Assembly: GCA_943789165.1 (NCBI GenBank)
Contig: CALSTB010000003.1
Coordinates: 124,001-188,000, forward strand
DNA length: 64,000 bases
Direction: 5' to 3'
From: an uncultured Bacteroidia bacterium
GTDB lineage: Bacteria > Bacteroidota > Bacteroidia > NS11-12g > UBA9320
The position numbers and the translations under genes were made by a program. Shown in pieces: positions 36,454 through 45,614 of the stretch (position 1 is the stretch's first letter; each line of letters begins with the position of its first letter). The notes below the pieces were generated by a model. That model searched no databases, had not been told where the DNA came from, and saw nothing but the letters and a program-made list of their open reading frames with translations.

Positions 36454-36587
36454 TGGACGCCGTTGCAGTAATTTTCTTGGGTTTAGAAGGTCTTTTGTTC
36501 CTAGGTGCAATCGTGGTACTGGTCTGGCTTATTTTTAGACGTATCCGCCTTAAAAAAGAAGAAGCCTTCGAGAAGCGGGATAACTAA
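36453..36587 (+). CDS. 44-residue single-pass membrane protein
   Basis: A short gene, easily missed: ATG at 36453 overlaps the ybjQ stop by one base, and its TAA overlaps the next ATG by one base. The product begins MDAVAVIFLGLEGLLFLGA, continues as a strongly hydrophobic helix ending VLVWLIF, and closes with a basic/acidic tail RRIRLKKEEAFEKRDN. Topology is N-out/C-in by the positive-inside rule. The double overlap strongly supports translation. Function unknown; it may accompany the TauE-like transporter. Confidence 0.7.
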   Translation: MDAVAVIFLGLEGLLFLGAIVVLVWLIFRRIRLKKEEAFEKRDN

Positions 36588-37318
36588 TGCTCAATGCATT
36601 CTTATTTTTATTAATTGCCATCCTATACGCCAGTGTGGGGTTTGGAGGCGGTTCTGGTTATATCGCCATATTGTCTTTTTCCAATCTACCACCAACTGAA
36701 CTTCGATTTATCGCATTGAGTTGCAATCTTGTTGTAGTATCAGGTGGTACTTATCTTTTTATAAAAAACAAAGTCCTTTCTCTACGCAAGGCGCTTCCAT
36801 TTGTTGTGACAAGTGTCCCAATGGCTTTTATTGGTGGTTCCATAGCCTTGACAAGCACTCCATTTTTTGCGTTGTTGGCTATTAGCTTGCTCATTGCCGG
36901 CATTCTCATGCTCATTCGGATGCCTACCATAAAAACGCCCAAATCATCTAACCTAGTCCTAAACGGAGCAATCGGTGCTGTCATCGGATTGGTTTCTGGT
37001 CTGGTTGGTATTGGAGGAGGAATCTTTTTAGCTCCGTTGTTGTATCTAATTAAATGGGATAAAGCCAAGGTCATTGCCGCAACAGCCAGTTTTTTTATCT
37101 TGGTCAATTCGGTGGCGGGTTTGGCCGGCCAAATATCTGCCGAACACGTTTCAGTCCGCTGGACATTCGTAATGCCACTCTTAATCGCTGTTGGTATAGG
37201 CGGCCAAATTGGAAGTAGGGCGAGCATTAATTGGTTAAGCCAGCTTAAAGTGAAGCGACTAACAGCAGTCTTGGTTATTTTTGCTTCGATTAGATTACTC
37301 TATAAACTGTGGATATAA
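36587..37318 (+). CDS. TauE/SafE family anion exporter
   Basis: A 243-residue membrane protein with about seven to eight helices and two internal repeats of the family motif: FGGGSGYIAILSF near residue 25 and LVGIGGGIFLAPLLYL near 145. TauE/SafE proteins export sulfite, sulfoacetate or related anions. It lies directly before moaD and moaE in an overlapping set. Export of an anion linked to molybdenum or sulfur metabolism is possible but not shown. Confidence 0.88.
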   Translation: MLNAFLFLLIAILYASVGFGGGSGYIAILSFSNLPPTELRFIALSCNLVVVSGGTYLFIKNKVLSLRKALPFVVTSVPMAFIGGSIALTSTPFFALLAISLLIAGILMLIRMPTIKTPKSSNLVLNGAIGAVIGLVSGLVGIGGGIFLAPLLYLIKWDKAKVIAATASFFILVNSVAGLAGQISAEHVSVRWTFVMPLLIAVGIGGQIGSRASINWLSQLKVKRLTAVLVIFASIRLLYKLWI

Positions 37319-37555
37319 ATGAAACTATTGGCTTTCGGAATAACGCGTGAAATAATTGGGATGAGTGATTCTTCGAGAACGCTTAAAACATCTATGACGG
37401 TCGGAGATCTGCGAAAGGAACTTTGCGGTGAATTTCCAAAACTAAAAGAATTGAACACACTTGCTATAGCAGTTAATGAAACATATGCTACCGACGATGT
37501 CGAGATAAATGATGCTGATGTAGTAGCGTTAATTCCACCAGTTAGTGGAGGTTGA
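37319..37555 (+). CDS. moaD: Molybdopterin synthase small subunit MoaD
   Basis: A 78-residue ubiquitin-like sulfur carrier that ends in the required Gly-Gly (VALIPPVSGG). Its C-terminus is activated by a MoeB-type enzyme and supplies sulfur for molybdopterin. The start follows directly after the tauE-like stop. ThiS has the same fold; the neighbouring moaE supports MoaD. Gap to moaE is 121 nt. Confidence 0.88.
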   Translation: MKLLAFGITREIIGMSDSSRTLKTSMTVGDLRKELCGEFPKLKELNTLAIAVNETYATDDVEINDADVVALIPPVSGG

Positions 37556-37676
37556 TTTATTTGGTCGTGTAATACTGACGCGCTAAATAAATAAGAAATA
37601 TTGTAATCACTTTTTTTGTTTATATCAGTACAGTAAACGTGCCCGTTTCTCATTTGTTGTGGCGAATTGAAAAAAA

Positions 37677-38096
37677 TTGAAAAAAAACATTGAAATATCG
37701 ACGAATGCACTGGTCATAGAAACCTGTAGGTCATTTGTCCATAGTGGTAACAACGGTGCAGAATGTCTTTTTGTAGGAACAGTGAGGGATCAAACATCAG
37801 GACAATCTGTAGTCAAATTACAGTTTGAAGCATATGAGTCAATGGCCATAAAAGAAATGGAAAAAATTGCGGACAAGGCACTCAGAGAGTTTGATATCTC
37901 TGCCATTTGTATTCATCATCGTACCGGCACTTTAACGGTGGGAGAAATACCTGTGATTATTGCGGTTGGATCACCTCATCGTCAAGCTGCATTTCAAGCG
38001 TGTCAATATGCCATCGATACGCTTAAGGAAACTGTTCCTATCTGGAAAAAAGAATTCTTTACAGACGGTTCGGTATGGGTATCTGCTCATCCTTAA
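37677..38096 (+). CDS. moaE: Molybdopterin synthase catalytic subunit MoaE
   Basis: A 139-residue enzyme that converts cyclic pyranopterin monophosphate to molybdopterin with sulfur from MoaD. Signatures: GAECLFVGTVRDQT near residue 28, CIHHRTGTLTVGE near 78 and the catalytic-region PIWKKEFFTDGSVW near the end. The TTG start at 37677 is the only plausible one; a stop lies just upstream. The stop is 17 nt before the DEAD-box ATG. Confidence 0.9.
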   Translation: MKKNIEISTNALVIETCRSFVHSGNNGAECLFVGTVRDQTSGQSVVKLQFEAYESMAIKEMEKIADKALREFDISAICIHHRTGTLTVGEIPVIIAVGSPHRQAAFQACQYAIDTLKETVPIWKKEFFTDGSVWVSAHP

Positions 38097-38100
38097 CACA

Positions 38101-38108
38101 TACCTTTG
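38101..38108 (+). promoter_or_regulatory. -7 element (TACCTTTG) four bases before the DEAD-box ATG
   Basis: TACCTTTG at 38101-38108, ATG at 38113. Given the usual -7 position, transcription should begin at or next to the start codon, giving a leaderless mRNA. Confidence 0.5.
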
Positions 38109-38112
38109 TAAT

Positions 38113-39345
38113 ATGAAGTTTGAGGACTACCGTATATCTGACGTTTTAAAACGGAATATTGCAAAGAAGGGATTCAAACGTCCTACTGATATTCAGTTTA
38201 AATCTATTCCTCCGATTTTAAAGCGAGAAGACGTGTTGGGTATTGCTCAAACTGGAACTGGCAAAACAGCTGCTTTTGTTATACCCGTTTTGCAAAACTT
38301 ACTTAAGCTAAGTAAAGGCCAACGCACTGAAGCCGTTCAATGTGTGGTGATGGCACCAACCCATGAATTGGCAGAACAAATAACCTCTGTATTTTTAGAT
38401 TTTTCGGATGACTTAGACCTTGAGATTTTGTGCATTCACGGCGGTGTGAATCAAGAAGATCAAATAGAAAGGTTGCTTAAAGGTGTAGACGTCGTTGTGG
38501 CCACTCCTGGACGACTTTTCGATTTGCGAAGTCAAGGATATTTGGTTTTAAATGATTTGAAAATTTTGGTATTGGACGAAGCCGACCACATGTTAGACAT
38601 GGGCTTTATCACCGATATCCGAGATTTATTGAAATTCATTCCTAAAAAACGTCAAACGCTATTTTTCTCGGCTACGATCAACCCAAAGATCAAAAAACTG
38701 GCATATTCCATCGTTCAGAATCCGATTAGAATTCAAATTTCTCCTAAGAATCCCGTTTCAAAAAACGTCACCCATTCAATCGTTTTTGTCGAAATGGATG
38801 ACAAACGTTTTTTTCTGGAACGTATGGTCAATGACTACCCTGATTCAAAAATTCTTTGTTTCGTTCGCACCAAAGTGCGTGCAGAAAGGGTTAAAAAAGC
38901 CATGGAAAGAGTGGGTATTGATAGTTTGACCATCCATAGCGACAAGACGGATGACGAAAGAACGACGACCATGAAATCGTTCAAGGATGGGGAAAGTAAG
39001 CTGCTGATCGCAACAGATATAAGTGCTCGAGGCATTGACATTCCAAATGTGGACATCGTCATCAATTACGACTTACCAGAATTAGCCGAGAATTATGTGC
39101 ATAGAGTTGGTAGAACAGGCCGTGGCGTATCAAAGGGTTCTGCCCTTTCGTTTTGTAGTGAAGAAGAAAAAACACTTCTGGAAGACATTGAAGCATGCGT
39201 TGGCGATGAAATCCCTGTTCAGAAAATTGATATTCGCACCTATACCGAAACCCTAGACTTTTCAAAAGACGTACATGCCGATTGGAAAAGTTTGGTGGAG
39301 GATGATTCATTGTTGCACAAGCCGAAGAAGCGAAAGCGTAAATAA
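38113..39345 (+). CDS. DEAD-box RNA helicase
   Basis: A 410-residue ATP-dependent RNA helicase of the RhlE/CsdA type. Motifs: GFKRPTDIQ (Q motif), AQTGTGKTAAF (I), PTHELAEQ (Ia), VLDEADHMLDMGF (II), FSATI (III), ATDISARGIDIPN (V) and HRVGRTGR (VI), with a short basic tail (HKPKKRKRK). It acts in RNA unwinding for ribosome assembly or mRNA decay. The frame is open far upstream across moaE, but the ATG at 38113 fits both the family N-terminus and the promoter. Confidence 0.94.
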   Translation: MKFEDYRISDVLKRNIAKKGFKRPTDIQFKSIPPILKREDVLGIAQTGTGKTAAFVIPVLQNLLKLSKGQRTEAVQCVVMAPTHELAEQITSVFLDFSDDLDLEILCIHGGVNQEDQIERLLKGVDVVVATPGRLFDLRSQGYLVLNDLKILVLDEADHMLDMGFITDIRDLLKFIPKKRQTLFFSATINPKIKKLAYSIVQNPIRIQISPKNPVSKNVTHSIVFVEMDDKRFFLERMVNDYPDSKILCFVRTKVRAERVKKAMERVGIDSLTIHSDKTDDERTTTMKSFKDGESKLLIATDISARGIDIPNVDIVINYDLPELAENYVHRVGRTGRGVSKGSALSFCSEEEKTLLEDIEACVGDEIPVQKIDIRTYTETLDFSKDVHADWKSLVEDDSLLHKPKKRKRK

Positions 39346-39368
39346 ATAGGTCGAATCAAATCCTACGT

Positions 39369-40373
39369 TTACAAATCGCCAACAATGGCTGTAATGGTAG
39401 TGGTTTCAAAATCATTTTGACACATACCAGCCGCCTGAATGGCTCTTTTTCCCGTTTGACAATAAAACGCCACGTTCGAATATTTTTCAAGCTCTGTCAG
39501 TCTGACTTGCAACTCTGATAAAGGGATATGAATTCCACCTTTGTGTCCCACCTCACGCTCTTCTTTTGTGCGTACATCGACCAACTGGAATGTATCAGCG
39601 CCTGCACTATATTCTTGCCACGTAATTTGTAACAAGTCACTATGCACAATTGGCTTTATCATGGACTGATTTGGCGTGTAGTTAAAGGAAAATAGTCGGC
39701 TCGTCTCGCCGTCGAACTGCATCAAAGTGTTTATCAGAGGTTTGCCAACACCCGTTATTAGCTTAATGACTTCCCAAGCCATTAGATCACCAATTATTCC
39801 AGTAATCACTCCAAGCACACCTGCCTCTTCACAGTTTTGAATCGTACCGTCTTTGGGCAATTCCGGAAATACATCACGAAGGTTGCCACTACCCATATAG
39901 TTGAAAACTGCTACTTGTCCCTCCAATTGATTCGCCGCTCCATAGACTAGCGGTTTTTTCAGGATAACACAAGCATCATTAACCAGGTAGCGCGTTTCGA
40001 AATTATCCGAACAATCAATAATTACGTCGTATTCGGACAGTATCTCTTTGTAGTTTTTTGTGTTTAATCTGTACGGATATGTTTGAATCAATAAGTCCGA
40101 ATTCCCTAACAAAAGCGCCTGTTGAGCTGCCTCAACTTTTAAGCTTCCTACGTCTTGTTCGTTAAACAATATCTGACGATGTAGGTTCGAAAGTTGAACA
40201 ACGTCGCCATCGACTAACCCGATGTGTACTACGCCCGCTCGACTTAAGTACATGGCTACTGGGCAGCCTAAACCACCGCAACCGACTATCAACACCTTTG
40301 CCTTTTGTAAAGCCTCTTGGCCTTTCTCTCCGAACGAAATAATTTGTTTTTGGCGAATAAAACGATCTTCCAT
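39369..40373 (-). CDS. moeB: MoeB/ThiF-type adenylyltransferase with rhodanese domain
   Basis: A 334-residue E1-like enzyme. The ThiF domain (residues 1-245) has the ATP site VLIVGCGGLGCPVA near residue 28, the HRQILF segment and an active-site region around C181 (NCEEAGVLGVITGIIGD). A C-terminal rhodanese domain (250-334) has the loop YCQTGKRA with C305. It should adenylate and sulfurate MoaD (and perhaps ThiS). The two CxxC zinc pairs of classic MoeB are absent; the first is replaced by GNLR. Last gene of the menD-moaC-mobA-moeB operon, overlapping mobA by one base. Confidence 0.88.
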   Translation of the reverse strand: MEDRFIRQKQIISFGEKGQEALQKAKVLIVGCGGLGCPVAMYLSRAGVVHIGLVDGDVVQLSNLHRQILFNEQDVGSLKVEAAQQALLLGNSDLLIQTYPYRLNTKNYKEILSEYDVIIDCSDNFETRYLVNDACVILKKPLVYGAANQLEGQVAVFNYMGSGNLRDVFPELPKDGTIQNCEEAGVLGVITGIIGDLMAWEVIKLITGVGKPLINTLMQFDGETSRLFSFNYTPNQSMIKPIVHSDLLQITWQEYSAGADTFQLVDVRTKEEREVGHKGGIHIPLSELQVRLTELEKYSNVAFYCQTGKRAIQAAGMCQNDFETTTITAIVGDL

Positions 40374-41518
40374 TACCCAAGCAGTTTACTAGCCTTTTGG
40401 TATTCTTCTGGTGTATTCACATTCATCAGTTTCGCACTGTCCTTTGGCTTGATTAAATGCGTATTTGAGTTAATCAATACTTTTCTGGGACATGTAAATC
40501 CTAATGCCTCAAATTGGAGCATTCGGAGATAACTTTTAGGTTCCCAGATAGTAATTAAAGGTTCAGCAAATCCAGTTTCTTCATTTAAAAACGCCGTTGC
40601 CGTATGTTTCACGGATCGACTTGAAATAAGCTGGTCTAGTACTTCGGAATCCAACAAGGGTAAATCGCATGCCACGACTAGCCATGCCTGATTTGGAAAT
40701 GAACGAAACGTATTGGTAATCGCCCCTAATGGACCAGCGCCTTGAACTCGATCATACAATTTTGGCAAATCGGTTTTTATATCTTGGTCCTGACGACAGC
40801 TAACAAATACGCTTTCCACTTTACTCTGTAGTATCGTGGTTAAACGTTCAATCTGTATGGTGTCTTGATACCACATGGTTGCTTTATTCTCTCCCATTCT
40901 GGTGCTTTTACCGCCAGCTAAAATCAAGGCGTTCAAAACAGGTTTGCGTTCAGCCATCCATGATGCTATGAATTGTTTAATTGCCTGTGTGTCTTTGTAT
41001 TGGAATCGAGAAATGTTATGTTGATTTGGAATAACATCTTCAACAGGTGATGGAATGATTGTCGTATCTACTTCAACAATTGCCAACACATTGGTCAATC
41101 GATTTACACGTTTTTCAATAGACTTTGCCTTGGAACTATCTAAAAATAAGATTTGATGTTGGGCTTCAAAATGGTTTCCGTTGACCAATACCAAATCACA
41201 CTCATTGAACTGAATGTGTTGATCAAACTGGTTTGACGTATTAAGACTATTAAGCGTCACAGTTTCATTTTTGTCGGATAGAAAAACATGGGCGCCTTCT
41301 TCCAAATAATCTCCTTTTTCAGGATTGTCGAAAGAAGCGTGGTCGGCGTCGATATAACCAATTTGAAAAGCGTCGGATAAATTCGAGATGATCTGTTTTG
41401 TAAGATTTTGTATATCTCCACATTTCGCTCCAATGAAAGCAATTTCTGATGACGCATACATTCCGAGTGACCGACGAGGAATCTTCGCGTGTTTCGTATG
41501 TTTCTTATGGCTATCCAA
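40373..41518 (-). CDS. mobA: MobB-like/MobA fusion: molybdenum cofactor nucleotidyltransferase
   Basis: A 381-residue two-part protein. Residues about 195-381 are a MobA-type nucleotidyltransferase with ALILAGGKSTRMGENKA, GAGPLGAI and VACDLPLLD; MobA makes the guanine dinucleotide form of the cofactor. Residues 20-185 resemble MobB in order and size, but the P-loop is degenerate (FIGAKCGDIQNLTK instead of GxxxxGK[ST]), so GTPase activity is unlikely. Overlaps moaC by 8 bases and moeB by 1. Confidence 0.82.
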   Translation of the reverse strand: MDSHKKHTKHAKIPRRSLGMYASSEIAFIGAKCGDIQNLTKQIISNLSDAFQIGYIDADHASFDNPEKGDYLEEGAHVFLSDKNETVTLNSLNTSNQFDQHIQFNECDLVLVNGNHFEAQHQILFLDSSKAKSIEKRVNRLTNVLAIVEVDTTIIPSPVEDVIPNQHNISRFQYKDTQAIKQFIASWMAERKPVLNALILAGGKSTRMGENKATMWYQDTIQIERLTTILQSKVESVFVSCRQDQDIKTDLPKLYDRVQGAGPLGAITNTFRSFPNQAWLVVACDLPLLDSEVLDQLISSRSVKHTATAFLNEETGFAEPLITIWEPKSYLRMLQFEALGFTCPRKVLINSNTHLIKPKDSAKLMNVNTPEEYQKASKLLG

Positions 41519-41984
41519 AATCGCTTTTTCCTCCAGTTTTTCTTTTTAATCGAGTTGATTCGATTACAATATCATGGCTAAACGCCTTACACATATCGTA
41601 AATCGTTAGTGCCGCAACGGATGCTCCTGTTAGGGCCTCCATCTCAACACCCGTTTTACCAGAACAACCAACCGTACAAGTCACCTCAGCCTTATTCTCA
41701 TTTAATACGATATCCACATCACATCGATTCAACGCTAGTGGGTGGCAAAGTGGAATTAGATCGGCAGTTTTTTTTGCAGCCATAATACCTGCCAAAATCG
41801 CTGTTTGAAATACAGGCCCTTTTTTCGTATGGATTTCATCACTTTTTAAAAGTTCCAATACAGCATCTGGTAATACAACCATCGATTGCGCAACCGCTAA
41901 TCTCTGTGTGATGTTTTTTTCACCCACATCAACCATTTTTGGGTTTCCACTTGCATCTAAATGGGTGAATTTATTTGTCGTCAT
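41511..41984 (-). CDS. moaC: Cyclic pyranopterin monophosphate synthase MoaC
   Basis: A 157-residue enzyme that converts the MoaA product to cyclic pyranopterin monophosphate. Motifs: FTHLDASGNPKMVDVGEK at the start, LIPLCHPLALNRCDVDI near residue 75 and GKTGVEMEALTGASVAALTI near 110. Starts inside the end of menD (14-base overlap), so translation is coupled. Confidence 0.95.
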   Translation of the reverse strand: MTTNKFTHLDASGNPKMVDVGEKNITQRLAVAQSMVVLPDAVLELLKSDEIHTKKGPVFQTAILAGIMAAKKTADLIPLCHPLALNRCDVDIVLNENKAEVTCTVGCSGKTGVEMEALTGASVAALTIYDMCKAFSHDIVIESTRLKRKTGGKSDFG

Positions 41985-43611
41985 GTGATACTATTTGTAG
42001 CGCTTTTTTATATGACTCAAAGAAGGCGTTGTTCTCCGACCGTTGAGTTTGTACTTCTAAAATTACAGGTTTTGTAGCGGATAGAAAAACATCCAGACAC
42101 TTCTCTACTTCGATCATAGAAGTCGCATGCAAATAATCTATGCTGAAGTGTAAGGATATATGTTCCATTGTTAATCCATGGTCGGTTGTTTGAAACGGCA
42201 ATGTGTCACCATACTTATTTGGGCCTTCAATTAATTCAAAGATGCCACCGCCGTGATTATTGAACACCACGATTTTTAAGTTCTTTGGAATTTCCTGTTG
42301 CCATAAGGCATTGACGTCGTATAAAAACGCCAAGTCGCCAGTAAACAGGAAAACCGGTTTGTCTGTGGCTTTGGCATATCCCACGGCTGTACTTGTGCAA
42401 CCATCAATACCACTTGTCCCGCGATTTGCAGCATGTTGAATCGTTTCCCTTTTGGACAGTAACCCAACATACCGAACTGGCATAGAGTTAGACATATGCA
42501 ATATTGCATTATCGGGAAGTGTTTGATAAACCTTTTGAAACACACTAAACTCTGAATATGATTCCCAGTTTAGTGCTTGAGTTGCCTTATTCACCTGATT
42601 GTTTAACGCAACAAACTTCATTTTGTATTCAGTAGATGTATACAAATGCTCTATTTGATCTAAGACATGTTTCACTTCACAGTTTACTATCCTTGGAGCT
42701 GTATGAAATGGTGTTGGGATTTCTCGATCTTCGGATAGATGCCAATGCGTTAATGCATTTGCTTTTCTCAAAAACGTCCTGAGTCTTTTTGAAACCACAT
42801 ATTTCCCAGTCGTGATTAGCAAGTCTGGTAATACATCTTCGCGTTCGATCTCCTCTGTTAGTAAGATGCTTTCCCAATAAGTAATTCCCTCTGTTTTATT
42901 TGAAATTACATCAGAGAACACGACCAATTGATTTGGGTACTTATCCTGTTCGAGTGTGTTATCGGCTCCATTCACCCAAAGAATCTTCTTTGATTTTTGA
43001 ATGTCATTTGCCAATTCGTCTGGGATTGCGTCGTACGATGTTTGAGGAGCGAATGTTGGCTCGACTGAAAAATCTTTTGACACCCAATCTGAATAAAACG
43101 TTTCATTGAATGGCATGTTAACGTGCACAGGCCCTTTATGCCTAAGAGCTTGAGATACACTACTATCACCGATTGACCTAAACGTGTCACTGTTTTCAAA
43201 ACTTGACGGTGTTTGGAAAGACGCATGAACATGTTGGGCAAATACGTTTTCTTGTCTAATACATTGACCTTCCCAGTTATCAATTGATTCTGGAGGTCGA
43301 TCTGCGGTTAAAACGATTAATGGTGTTTCGCTATACAATGCTTCTGCAATGGCTGGGTAGTAATTCAAGCCAGCTGTACCGCTTGTACAACACAGGCCAA
43401 CTGGACTATTGGTAGACTGAGCCAAGCCTAGGGCCATAAAGCCTGCTGAGCGTTCGTCAACACAGCTGTGTAGTTGTACAAACTTATTTGCGTCAACAAG
43501 TGTTTTAATCAGAGGAAAGTTTCTACTCCCAGGGTTAATCACTACATGTTTTACACCGCCATTTAATAGCTGTGTTACAAAAGCATGTAGGCATTGAGAT
43601 AGGTTTGACAT
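41971..43611 (-). CDS. menD: SEPHCHC synthase MenD (menaquinone biosynthesis)
   Basis: A thiamine-diphosphate enzyme that joins 2-oxoglutarate-derived succinic semialdehyde to isochorismate. The 546-residue protein has VINPGSRNFPLIKTL near residue 23, the conserved Glu in CVDERSAGFMALGLAQ, CCTSGTAGLNYYPA, LTADRPPE, and the ThDP/Mg site GDLAFLYDVNALW ... FNNHGGGIFELIEG. The length fits MenD. It heads the operon that contains moaC, mobA and moeB, which is an unusual partnership. A promoter was not recognised with confidence. Confidence 0.93.
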   Translation of the reverse strand: MSNLSQCLHAFVTQLLNGGVKHVVINPGSRNFPLIKTLVDANKFVQLHSCVDERSAGFMALGLAQSTNSPVGLCCTSGTAGLNYYPAIAEALYSETPLIVLTADRPPESIDNWEGQCIRQENVFAQHVHASFQTPSSFENSDTFRSIGDSSVSQALRHKGPVHVNMPFNETFYSDWVSKDFSVEPTFAPQTSYDAIPDELANDIQKSKKILWVNGADNTLEQDKYPNQLVVFSDVISNKTEGITYWESILLTEEIEREDVLPDLLITTGKYVVSKRLRTFLRKANALTHWHLSEDREIPTPFHTAPRIVNCEVKHVLDQIEHLYTSTEYKMKFVALNNQVNKATQALNWESYSEFSVFQKVYQTLPDNAILHMSNSMPVRYVGLLSKRETIQHAANRGTSGIDGCTSTAVGYAKATDKPVFLFTGDLAFLYDVNALWQQEIPKNLKIVVFNNHGGGIFELIEGPNKYGDTLPFQTTDHGLTMEHISLHFSIDYLHATSMIEVEKCLDVFLSATKPVILEVQTQRSENNAFFESYKKALQIVSHDDK

Positions 43612-43726
43612 GATTAAAACAAGGTTTCAATATTAAGGATAAATCGTGTCAAGTGAACTGACCGGACTGTCTTGATATGGAAACATTTTGTTTATTGACA
43701 ACAGGTCTTTATTAGCTTTGGTTTTA

Positions 43727-43734
43727 TAAATTTG
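43727..43734 (+). promoter_or_regulatory. -7 element (TAAATTTG) of odhB
   Basis: TAAATTTG fits TAnnTTTG, 18 nt before the ATG at 43753. No well-spaced -33. Confidence 0.4.
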
Positions 43735-43752
43735 CCCCTTACAAGAATCATT

Positions 43753-44979
43753 ATGGCTTTAGAGCTCAAAATACCTTCAGTTGGAGAATCAGTAACCGAG
43801 GTTACAATCAGTCAGTGGCTAAAACAAGATGGCGATTATGTCGAAATGGATGAAGCTGTTGCTGAACTTGAATCGGAAAAAGCAACGGTTGAGTTAAACG
43901 CTGAGAAATCGGGCGTATTAAAAATATTGGTTTCTGAGGGTGAAGATGTGGCTGTTGGGTCTGTAGTGGCCAGTATTGATACAAAAGCGGCAAAGCCAGC
44001 TTCAGCGACACCTGCTGCTCCAAAAGTGCAAGAGAAAGCCGTTGAAGCACCTAAAAAAGAAGTTGTTTCATCAGATAGCAAATCAGATTATGCAGCTGGT
44101 AGTCCGTCACCATCAGCTCGAAAAATATTAGACGAAAAAGGCGTTTCGCCAGCAAATGTAGCAGGTACAGGTCGTGGAGGTAGAATTACCAAAGCAGATG
44201 CATTACTTGCAAATGCAGGCTCTGGTGGTGGTTACATCGTTTCAAATGGTTCGAGAGAAGAACGTCGTGAGAAAATGTCTAACCTACGGAAAGCTGTTTC
44301 AAGACGTTTAGTTGCAGCCAAAAACGAAACGGCAATGTTGACTACTTTCAACGAAGCGAACATGAAACCTATCATGGACATTCGTAAGAAGTACAAAGAA
44401 CAATTCAAAGAAACGCATGGCGTTGGACTGGGCTTTATGAGTTTCTTCACTAGAGCGGTTGTTTTAGCGCTTCAGAAATATCCAGCGGTGAATGCCTATA
44501 TCGATGGCACTGAAGTGATTTTTCATGATTTTGTAGATATTTCGATTGCTGTATCAGGGCCGAAAGGATTAATGGTTCCTGTAATTCGAAATGCAGATGC
44601 GATGCAATTGGCAGATATCGAAAGTGAAGTGGTTCGTTTAGCGACGAAAGCTCGTGATGGTAAGCTGAGCATCGATGAAATGACCGGTGGTACGTTTACA
44701 ATTTCAAACGGTGGTGTATTTGGAAGTATGATGAGTACGCCAATTATCAACCCACCTCAAAGTGCGATTTTAGGTATGCATAACATTATCGAACGACCCG
44801 TTGTGGAGAACGGTGAAATCGTTGCAAGACCAATGATGTACTTAGCAATGAGTTATGACCACAGAATCATTGACGGTAGGGAATCTGTTGGATTCTTGGT
44901 AACAGTTAAGAATTATCTTGAAAATCCAGAAACCATGTTAGGTGGCCAGTCTCCTGTAGAAGGTTTGTTGGGATTTTAG
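43753..44979 (+). CDS. odhB: Dihydrolipoyllysine succinyltransferase (E2 of 2-oxoglutarate dehydrogenase)
   Basis: The 408-residue E2 core has a lipoyl domain (residues 1-76, lipoyl Lys in [10 protein letters not shown]), an Ala/Pro/Lys linker, a peripheral-subunit binding domain ([20 protein letters not shown]), and the catalytic domain with [28 protein letters not shown] and the active-site [10 protein letters not shown]. The STPIINPPQ form favours succinyl- over acetyl-transferase. E1 (sucA/odhA) is not adjacent. The in-frame start at 43732 lies in the promoter and is not used. Ends 4 bases into the convergent lipoprotein gene. Confidence 0.93.
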   Translation: MALELKIPSVGESVTEVTISQWLKQDGDYVEMDEAVAELESEKATVELNAEKSGVLKILVSEGEDVAVGSVVASIDTKAAKPASATPAAPKVQEKAVEAPKKEVVSSDSKSDYAAGSPSPSARKILDEKGVSPANVAGTGRGGRITKADALLANAGSGGGYIVSNGSREERREKMSNLRKAVSRRLVAAKNETAMLTTFNEANMKPIMDIRKKYKEQFKETHGVGLGFMSFFTRAVVLALQKYPAVNAYIDGTEVIFHDFVDISIAVSGPKGLMVPVIRNADAMQLADIESEVVRLATKARDGKLSIDEMTGGTFTISNGGVFGSMMSTPIINPPQSAILGMHNIIERPVVENGEIVARPMMYLAMSYDHRIIDGRESVGFLVTVKNYLENPETMLGGQSPVEGLLGF

Positions 44980-45542
44980 ATACCGAATTTTTTCGTATCG
45001 ACTAAATAAGTTGGTGTAATTTTCACCACATACGCTGAATCCATTACTCTGGCTTTAGTGGTGTATTTCATACGACACACATATTCTTCTGTTTTTACCA
45101 GATCCTCAAAGTCGTCATTTTCTGGAATCACTTTAATTTCGAAATAGGAAATGTTTAGAGGAATACTGTCGGTTCTACCGATCAGTATTTCGTCCATGCC
45201 TTTACCTTTCAGAAATATTTCAAGATCTTTAAGCACATTGAAATTGGCGTTAGCAGGAGATTTCACTTTGTCAATCTCTAGACTAATTCTAACCAGTTTA
45301 ACGCTTTCAATGCTATTCTCTGTTGAGCTATGATCTTCAACAGTTCCAATAAAATCAACCTTTAAGGTATCTGACCTAACCTCACCAGTCGGGTCTTTAG
45401 TGTTATTTGAATCTAACAGAACCCTATTAGAATAGGTTGTATTGAATTGAGTTCGTCTGTCAAAATCTTTACAACCCACTGAAACAATCAATGCTAAACA
45501 CATTAATAAAAAAGTGTTTACAGTGACCTTTAGAATTTTCAT
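44976..45542 (-). CDS. Lipoprotein of unknown function
   Basis: A 188-residue lipoprotein: signal [15 protein letters not shown] with lipobox cysteine at about 24, then a beta-rich domain ([59 protein letters not shown]). No family recognised. It is probably attached to a membrane facing the periplasm. It overlaps odhB tail-to-tail by 4 bases. A TTTCTTTG element 6 nt before its ATG resembles the -7 consensus with one mismatch. Confidence 0.6.
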   Translation of the reverse strand: MKILKVTVNTFLLMCLALIVSVGCKDFDRRTQFNTTYSNRVLLDSNNTKDPTGEVRSDTLKVDFIGTVEDHSSTENSIESVKLVRISLEIDKVKSPANANFNVLKDLEIFLKGKGMDEILIGRTDSIPLNISYFEIKVIPENDDFEDLVKTEEYVCRMKYTTKARVMDSAYVVKITPTYLVDTKKFGI

Positions 45543-45614
45543 GACTGCAAAGAAAATGATTTTTTGTTGTATAACGTGTTAATTCTTAATGATATAGTAT
45601 TTGTGTTGGTTAGA

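Noticed and set aside
37556-37676. Molybdenum-cofactor riboswitch between moaD and moaE
   Set aside because: Only a 5-bp hairpin (37635-37648) is visible; the region lacks the size and multi-stem structure expected.
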